DNA from: Thermoanaerobaculia bacterium
GTDB lineage: Bacteria; Acidobacteriota; Thermoanaerobaculia; UBA5066; DATFVB01
Direction: 5' to 3'
NCBI GenBank assembly: GCA_035260525.1
Contig: DATFVB010000161.1
Location: forward strand, 1 to 36,687
Length of the DNA: 36,687 nucleotides
Part shown: in pieces, positions 32,663 to 36,687 of the stretch
How positions within the stretch are numbered: position 1 is the stretch's first letter
Layout: every line of letters starts with the position of its first letter
Translations under genes and position numbers: made by a program
Notes under the pieces: generated by a model
Told to the model about the DNA's origin: nothing
The model's input: only the letters and a program-made list of their open reading frames with translations
Database searches by the model: none

Positions 32663-32959
32663 ATGATCAAAGCGGATATCGTGGACCGTCTTTTCGAGGA
32701 AGCGTCGATCCCGCGGCCGAAAGCGATCACCGCCGTGGAGACGGTCATCGACGCGCTCCGGCAGGCGCTCGGAGCGGGCGACCGGATCGAGCTCCGAGGA
32801 TTCGGAGTTTTCGAAGTGAAGCGCCGAAAGCGCGGCATCGGCCGCAACCCGAAGACGGGAGTCGAGGTCGCGATCCCTCCGGGCAACACGATCCGCTTCA
32901 AGCCGGGCAAGGAGCTGCGTGACATGCGCGACGACTCCGCGCCCACCGCTTCCTCCTGA
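32663..32959 (+). CDS. HU/IHF family DNA-binding protein
   Basis: A 98-residue nucleoid protein that bends DNA as a dimer. The signature RGFGVFEVKRRKRGIGRNPKTG spans residues ~45-66 and is followed by the PPGNTIRFKPGKELR end of the fold, which resembles IHF-alpha more than HU. A short Ser/Thr/Ala tail of about ten residues is extra. GAGGG precedes the ATG at 32663 by 9 nt, and the gene has its own promoter, so independent strong expression is likely. HU versus IHF cannot be decided from this copy. Confidence 0.94.
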   Translation: MIKADIVDRLFEEASIPRPKAITAVETVIDALRQALGAGDRIELRGFGVFEVKRRKRGIGRNPKTGVEVAIPPGNTIRFKPGKELRDMRDDSAPTASS

Positions 32960-32981
32960 TCCGGCCCGCCGCTCCGATCCG

Positions 32982-33911
32982 ATGAGGTTCCTTACGGGCC
33001 GGCGGCGGCTTTCGCTCCCGACCACTCCCGCCTTTCACCTCCTGCTTCTCGGCATCACCGCACTCACGACGACGATCGTGCCTTTCGGCAGCTCATGGGG
33101 AATCTTCTCGGACCGTCCGCTCTCCGAAAGCCTCATCGATCCCGCGATGTGGCGGATCGGCGCCTCGTTCTCGGTGCCTTTGCTCGCGATCCTCGGAATC
33201 CACGAGCTCGGTCACATGATCGCCTGCCGGCGGTACGGGCTTCCCGCGACCTACCCGTACTTCATTCCCGCTCCGATCGGCGTCGGCACGTTCGGCGCGG
33301 TCATCAAGATCCGCGCGCCGATCACCTCGAGGAAGACGCTCTTCGACGTCGGCGCGGCCGGGCCGCTCGCGGGATTCGCCGTGGCGGTGCCGATCGCCGT
33401 GTGGGGCATCGCGATCTCCCGCGTGACGACGGCGGTCCCCTCAGGCGACTACCTCGATTTCGGCGAGCCTCTGTTTTTCCGCCTGGTCGAGCGTCTCGTC
33501 CACCCCGGAATGCCGCCGGGCGCTGAGCTCGCCCTCTCGCCGCTGGGATTCGCGGGCTGGTTCGGCCTCTTCGTGACGGCGCTGAACCTCCTGCCGCTGG
33601 CGCAGCTCGACGGCGGCCACATCCTCTACGCGGCGGCCGGAAGAGCGCAGCGGACGATCGGCTTCGCGCTCTTCGCCGTGCTCATCGGCCTCGCCTTCCT
33701 CTGGCCGGGATGGATCCTGTGGGTGCTCATCGTTCTGCTGATGGGAATCGCGCATCCTCCGACGGCGGACCCGGCCGAGCGGCTCGACCCGAAACGCCTC
33801 GTGCTCGCGCTCGTCTGCCTTCTCGTCTTTGCGCTGTCGTTCACGCCGGTCCCGATCCGGATGGTCAGCGCTCCGCCGCACCCGCGGCCGCCGAGAACCT
33901 ATCAGTTGTGA
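32982..33911 (+). CDS. Site-2-protease-like M50 metalloprotease
   Basis: Intramembrane zinc protease of 309 residues. The zinc-binding HELGH lies at 74-78 inside the second membrane segment and the third ligand in NLLPLAQLDGGH near residue 210; GAVIKIRAPITSRKTLFD between them is typical of the group also found in plant EGY proteins. About six to seven membrane segments. There is no PDZ domain, unlike RseP. Substrates are unknown; relatives release membrane-bound regulators. The ATG at 32982 lies 22 nt after the HU stop; a longer start at 32919 would overlap HU. Confidence 0.9.
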   Translation: MRFLTGRRRLSLPTTPAFHLLLLGITALTTTIVPFGSSWGIFSDRPLSESLIDPAMWRIGASFSVPLLAILGIHELGHMIACRRYGLPATYPYFIPAPIGVGTFGAVIKIRAPITSRKTLFDVGAAGPLAGFAVAVPIAVWGIAISRVTTAVPSGDYLDFGEPLFFRLVERLVHPGMPPGAELALSPLGFAGWFGLFVTALNLLPLAQLDGGHILYAAAGRAQRTIGFALFAVLIGLAFLWPGWILWVLIVLLMGIAHPPTADPAERLDPKRLVLALVCLLVFALSFTPVPIRMVSAPPHPRPPRTYQL

Positions 33912-34160
33912 TCCGGTCACCTCAGCGGCGCGACGCGCCGCCTCCTCCCGAGCGAGCGTCTGCCGCCCGATTGCGAAGCGGAGTCCGATCCGGGACGCGG
34001 GTGGCGCGCCGGCGTCCCTCTCGGAGCCAGCCGCCGCGCACCGGCCTGTAACCCCTCCGCAGCCCGCGCCGGCCGGGCCGAGAGGGCGCCGGCGCGCCAG
34101 GCCCCGCGACTCCCCATCGCGGCATCAGTCCCGCGATCCGGTGGCTGCGCGAGCGAGGCT
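33912..34160. other. Convergent intergenic region with a large inverted repeat
   Basis: The protease and flippase genes converge here. Arms at 34003-34024 and 34078-34098 pair almost perfectly (21 bp with one bulged T); a further CGCGGG/CCCGCG pair extends the base. A second set of small hairpins follows (CGCGA/TCGCG and ATCGCGG/CCGCGAT, 34105-34137). No T tracts are present, so this is not a standard bidirectional terminator. Confidence 0.7.
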
Positions 34161-35708
34161 CTACCGGTCCTTTTCTTCCGCGACGACGGGCCCTTCCGCC
34201 GGAACCGGCGCCGGACGCCCGAACATCCGCCGGAAAAACGCGATTTCCTCGGTCGTGAAGAAGCCGCCGAGCCACAGCAGGACGAACGCCGTGACGATCA
34301 GCGCGGCCTGCGCGGCGAGGCTTCCGCTCCACTTCCCCGCGGCATAGACGCCCGCCGAGACGAGCGCGAGCCGGCCGAGCCTCCCCCGCTCGTACCGGAT
34401 CGGGAAGGCGCGCTGCGAAAAGAGGAACATCGCCGCGGCCATCACGACGTAGGCGGCGAGCGTGGCGTAAGCCGCGCCGAGGATGCCGAAGATCGGCACC
34501 CACCAGAGGTTCGTCACGACGTTGACGAGCGCGCCGAGACCGGTGACGATCGGCAGGCGGCTGGTCTTCTCCCGGATGTAGATCCCGGCGATGAAATTCG
34601 TCGCGAACATCTGGAAGACGTAGGCGAGGAGCACGACGGGGATCACGCCGACTCCGGAGAGGTAGTCCTTCCGCAAGAGCGAGCGGTGGACGACCGGAAG
34701 CCGGATCCCGACGAACCACGGAAGGAAGAACGCGAGCGCGAGGAACGCGAAGAGCGAGAGCGCCGCCGTATAGGTGAAGACGCGAGAGAGGAGCGGCTTC
34801 GCGCGGTCCCCTTCGGTCGCGTACTGCCGGAGAAAGAAAGGCCGCCACGCGTAATCGAAGACCGAGACGAGCACCATCATCGCGAAGCCCATCCGGTAAT
34901 TCGCCTGGTAGACGCCGAGGTCGGAGAAGCCGCGCAGCCGCTGCACGATGGGACGGTCGATCACCTGCACCATCATCGCCCCGAGGTACGCCGGCACGTT
35001 GGCGAGGCCGAAGGGGAGCATCTTCGCGAGCACCGAACGGTCGAAGCGGCCGGCGAGGCGCGAGGCCACGGCCGGGAGGACCGCGACGAACGTCGCCGCC
35101 GACGCGATCGCGTTCGCCCGGAAGATCCCCTCCACCCCCCAGCGCAGCTTCAGCAGGAATGCGAAGTTGAGCGCGAGCGTCAGGAGGATGTTCCCGATCT
35201 TGATCGCGGCGAAGGTCCTGGCCCGATGCTCCAGGCGGAGCGACGCGAACGGGAGCACGGCCAGGGCGTCGAAGAAAAGGATCACCGCACCGAGCCGCAG
35301 GATCGAGAGGAGCAGCGGGAACACCGCGCGGACGTCGTGCTGGGGATCGGCGAAGAGCGGAACGACGAGGGAGGGCGCGGCGAAAAACAGCGCGGCGCCG
35401 ATCGCGGCGGCGAAACCGACGACCACCCAGAACGGTGTCGAGAAGAGCCGGCGCTCGCGATCCCGCTCCTCGGCCGCCCCCTCGGCCCGCGCCGCATACC
35501 GGAAGTACGCCCCTTCGAGACCCAGAGGAAACACGACGGAGAGGAACGCGAGATACGCGTAGAGCGAGCTCGTGAAGCCGTACTCGGCGCGCGACCGCAG
35601 GACGTTGACGTAGAACGGGACGAGCAGGAAGTTCAGGAATCGCCCGACGACGGTCGACAGGCCGTAGATCGCCGTCTCCTGCGACAGGGTCTTGAGCGGC
35701 GATTTCAC
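34161..35708 (-). CDS. Wzx-type polysaccharide flippase (MOP superfamily)
   Basis: Integral membrane protein of 515 residues with about 12-14 hydrophobic segments, of the oligosaccharide flippase (polysaccharide biosynthesis protein) family that moves lipid-linked glycans across the inner membrane. The first segment QETAIYGLSTVVGRFLNFLL and the later QANYRMGFAMMVLVSVFDYAWRPF are typical. MurJ is less likely because the sequence fits the exopolysaccharide type better; substrate unknown. The start is GTG at 35708, preceded by TAGAAT and 7 nt with no Shine-Dalgarno. It is not clustered with other glycan genes here; the nearest are the GT4/methyltransferase pair 24 kb away. Confidence 0.92.
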   Translation of the reverse strand: MKSPLKTLSQETAIYGLSTVVGRFLNFLLVPFYVNVLRSRAEYGFTSSLYAYLAFLSVVFPLGLEGAYFRYAARAEGAAEERDRERRLFSTPFWVVVGFAAAIGAALFFAAPSLVVPLFADPQHDVRAVFPLLLSILRLGAVILFFDALAVLPFASLRLEHRARTFAAIKIGNILLTLALNFAFLLKLRWGVEGIFRANAIASAATFVAVLPAVASRLAGRFDRSVLAKMLPFGLANVPAYLGAMMVQVIDRPIVQRLRGFSDLGVYQANYRMGFAMMVLVSVFDYAWRPFFLRQYATEGDRAKPLLSRVFTYTAALSLFAFLALAFFLPWFVGIRLPVVHRSLLRKDYLSGVGVIPVVLLAYVFQMFATNFIAGIYIREKTSRLPIVTGLGALVNVVTNLWWVPIFGILGAAYATLAAYVVMAAAMFLFSQRAFPIRYERGRLGRLALVSAGVYAAGKWSGSLAAQAALIVTAFVLLWLGGFFTTEEIAFFRRMFGRPAPVPAEGPVVAEEKDR

Positions 35709-35715
35709 TGGCCCG

Positions 35716-35721
35716 ATTCTA
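35716..35721 (-). promoter_or_regulatory. -10 box for a leaderless flippase mRNA
   Basis: TAGAAT on the minus strand, 7 nt before the GTG at 35708. Confidence 0.6.
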
Positions 35722-35732
35722 GTCTCCGCCGA

Positions 35733-35850
35733 GTCGAGTCACGAGTCGCGCGTCCCGGGTCGGGAGTCCGAAGTCGGCGCGGGAATCCGTCGCCCGGAAC
35801 TCCTGAGCCGGCCCCGGGCCCGCGACTCGCGACCGGGCGGACTCGCGACT
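35733..35850. repeat. Degenerate 7-nt repeat array between flippase and ssb
   Basis: GTC recurs at 35738, 35745, 35752, 35759, 35766 and 35773, exactly 7 nt apart, with consensus GTCNCGR. A reverse-complement set (GAC at 35824, 35831, 35840, 35847) follows, with units such as ACTCGCG. The two halves can fold on each other. The region lies between two divergent genes. Confidence 0.7.
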
Positions 35851-35869
35851 CCCCGGCCGCGGGCGGGTG

Positions 35870-35875
35870 TAATAT
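35870..35875 (+). promoter_or_regulatory. Possible -10 box of ssb
   Basis: TAATAT followed by a ~25-nt leader with AGGAGG-type Shine-Dalgarno (AAAAGGAGGAAG). No clear -35, unless the repeat array replaces it. Confidence 0.45.
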
Positions 35876-35907
35876 CCGCGAAACCGACATAGGAAAAGGA
35901 GGAAGAC

Positions 35908-36330
35908 ATGGCCAGCGTCAACAAAGTGATTCTCATCGGGCATCTCGGAGCGGACCCGGAGGTCTCGACGACGCAGGGAGGGACCGCGCTCGCGAAGTTC
36001 CGCCTCGCGACGACGGAGACCTGGAAGGACCGTTCGACCGGAGAGCGCCAGGAACGCACCGAGTGGCATTCGATCGTCGCCTGGGACAAGCTCGCCCAGA
36101 TCTGCGGGGAGTATCTCCACAAGGGCAAGATGGTCTACGTCGAGGGGAGCCTGCAGACGCGCTCCTGGGACGACCAGAACGGTCAGAAGCGGTACAAGAC
36201 CGAGATCAAGGCGAACAACGTCCTGATGCTCTCGCCCCGGGTCGAAGGCGCGGCGCGCGGCGGCGGCGAGTTCCCGCATGCGGTGGCGCCGGCGGGTGTT
36301 CCCGACGAAGACGACGACGTCCCTTTCTAG
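35908..36330 (+). CDS. ssb: Single-stranded DNA-binding protein
   Basis: OB-fold protein that coats single-stranded DNA during replication, repair and recombination, acting as a tetramer. The 140 residues begin [17 protein letters not shown] and contain the conserved [31 protein letters not shown] core. The linker is short (about 25 residues) compared with E. coli SSB, and the acidic tip reads DEDDDVPF, the interaction peptide for repair enzymes. AAGGAGG stands ~8 nt before the ATG. Monocistronic as far as seen. Confidence 0.97.
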   Translation: MASVNKVILIGHLGADPEVSTTQGGTALAKFRLATTETWKDRSTGERQERTEWHSIVAWDKLAQICGEYLHKGKMVYVEGSLQTRSWDDQNGQKRYKTEIKANNVLMLSPRVEGAARGGGEFPHAVAPAGVPDEDDDVPF

Positions 36331-36358
36331 ATAGCAGGCGCGGCGATACATCGAGCCG

Positions 36359-36426
36359 GACGGGCGCGTTCCGGCCGGCGCCGCCCTCGCCGTACGTTTC
36401 AGTACGACTCGGGACGCCGCCGGCGG
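36359..36426 (+). repeat. Dispersed quasi-palindromic element, copy 2
   Basis: GACGGG (36359), CCGGCCGGCG (36371), CGTAC-GTTTCA-GTACG (36391-36406) and GCCGCCGGCGG (36416-36426), the same ordered blocks as at 16469-16532. It follows the ssb stop by 29 nt. Confidence 0.7.
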
Positions 36427-36582
36427 ACCGCATTCCGTCGGGCTCGCGTCTCGCCGCGCCTCGACCTTCCGCCATGGTCATCATCTCTGTCGTCCCGAAC
36501 GAATGTGAGAGATCCCGGTAGCGGCGCTCTCCTAACGCATCTTGCTCAAGCGCGGCGCGATGAGCCGCGTTACGTTCTCTCC
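36427..36582. other. Intergenic remainder after ssb
   Basis: No convincing gene. A block near 36477-36521 (conceptual translation VIISVVPNECERSR on the plus strand) looks like the dispersed repeat that is often mis-annotated as short ORFs in acidobacterial and other genomes; this resemblance is from memory. A GCGCGGCGCG stretch follows. Confidence 0.4.
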
Positions 36583-36687
36583 ATGCTGGACCGGCCGTCG
36601 TCCATCGGGTACTGCGCACTCCTCGTCGTCGTCGGCACGGCAGTCCGATGCGGGCCGGCAGTCGCCGTGGTTCCGTGGAACCCCCAC
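36583..36687 (+). CDS. Possible start of an exported protein, partial
   Basis: An ATG at 36583 opens a frame of 35 codons to the window edge. The product starts MLDRPSSIGYCALLVVVGTA, with a short polar start and a hydrophobic core like a signal peptide. No Shine-Dalgarno or clear -10 was found, and another frame (ATG at 36560) is also open, so this is a weak call. Confidence 0.3.
   Translation, partial: MLDRPSSIGYCALLVVVGTAVRCGPAVAVVPWNPH

Noticed and set aside
33912-34160. Frames in the convergent gap (for example minus-strand 33922 onward)
   Set aside because: They run through the inverted repeat and the flippase coding region out of frame, with no family resemblance.
36206-36619. 137-residue minus-strand frame over the end of ssb
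   Set aside because: Overlaps ssb, spans two repeat elements and resembles no family.
1-36687. CRISPR array, prophage, transposon or toxin-antitoxin pair
   Set aside because: Looked for direct repeats with spacers, integrase/transposase motifs and small paired genes; found none.

Overview
The window is about 36.7 kb of very GC-rich, densely coded bacterial chromosome. I see no transposase, integrase, phage gene, CRISPR array, rRNA or recognisable tRNA. The contents suggest a diderm: lipoproteins, a LolB-like protein next to ispE, two BON domains, a Wzx-type flippase, and a cyclic-di-GMP synthase plus a MshEN receptor-type protein. Gene content, the presence of SpoVG, and small intergenic repeats would fit a high-GC Acidobacteriota (Thermoanaerobaculia-like) genome, but that placement is inference.

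Layout. (1) 1-6113, minus strand: a translation and secretion operon ffh - rpsP - khpA - rimM - trmD - rplS - rnhB - TPR protein, the last running off the left edge. (2) 6215-8162, plus strand: a small Thr-rich lipoprotein with a textbook promoter and terminator, then a GGDEF diguanylate cyclase coupled to a periplasmic thioredoxin-like protein. (3) 8271-11719, minus strand: a short doubtful ORF, a GT4 glycosyltransferase, a coiled-coil methyltransferase and an AI-2E-type permease. (4) 11746-15498, plus strand: queG - mutT-like Nudix - CNNM/CorC protein - NAD-type isocitrate dehydrogenase. (5) 15503-18270, minus strand: homocysteine S-methyltransferase and EttA. (6) 18348-24643, plus strand: an AddB-like and AddA-like helicase-nuclease pair. 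(7) 24653-31094, minus strand: BON protein, CDGSH protein, then the operon TPR lipoprotein-trafficking neighbour - LolB-like - ispE - spoVG - PQQ-repeat protein. (8) 31170-33911, plus strand: MshEN protein, HU/IHF-like protein, site-2-protease-like M50 protease. (9) 34161-35708, minus strand: flippase; 35908-36330, plus strand: ssb; then an intergenic region and perhaps the start of another gene.

Most of the genes are housekeeping. The unusual signals are regulatory. First, about ten genes that lack a Shine-Dalgarno sequence have a TANNNT or TATAAT-like hexamer ending 6-9 nt before the start codon, the arrangement of leaderless mRNAs; at 11719/11746 two divergent genes share overlapping -10 boxes. 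Genes with a good Shine-Dalgarno (rpsP, rplS, ettA, spoVG, ssb, lipoprotein, BON) are a separate class. Second, adjacent genes are repeatedly fused by 4-nt NTGA overlaps, including a probable CTG start at 27359. Third, a quasi-palindromic element with a CGTAC-N6-GTACG core occurs at 16469-16532 and again at 36359-36426, and several intergenic stretches hold 7-nt-period microrepeats or large hairpins.

Functionally, the window links translation (S16, L19, RimM, TrmD, EttA, QueG), protein targeting (Ffh), envelope work (flippase, glycosyltransferase/methyltransferase, LolB-like, M50 protease), double-strand break repair (AddAB, SSB) and c-di-GMP signalling (GGDEF enzyme, MshEN protein).
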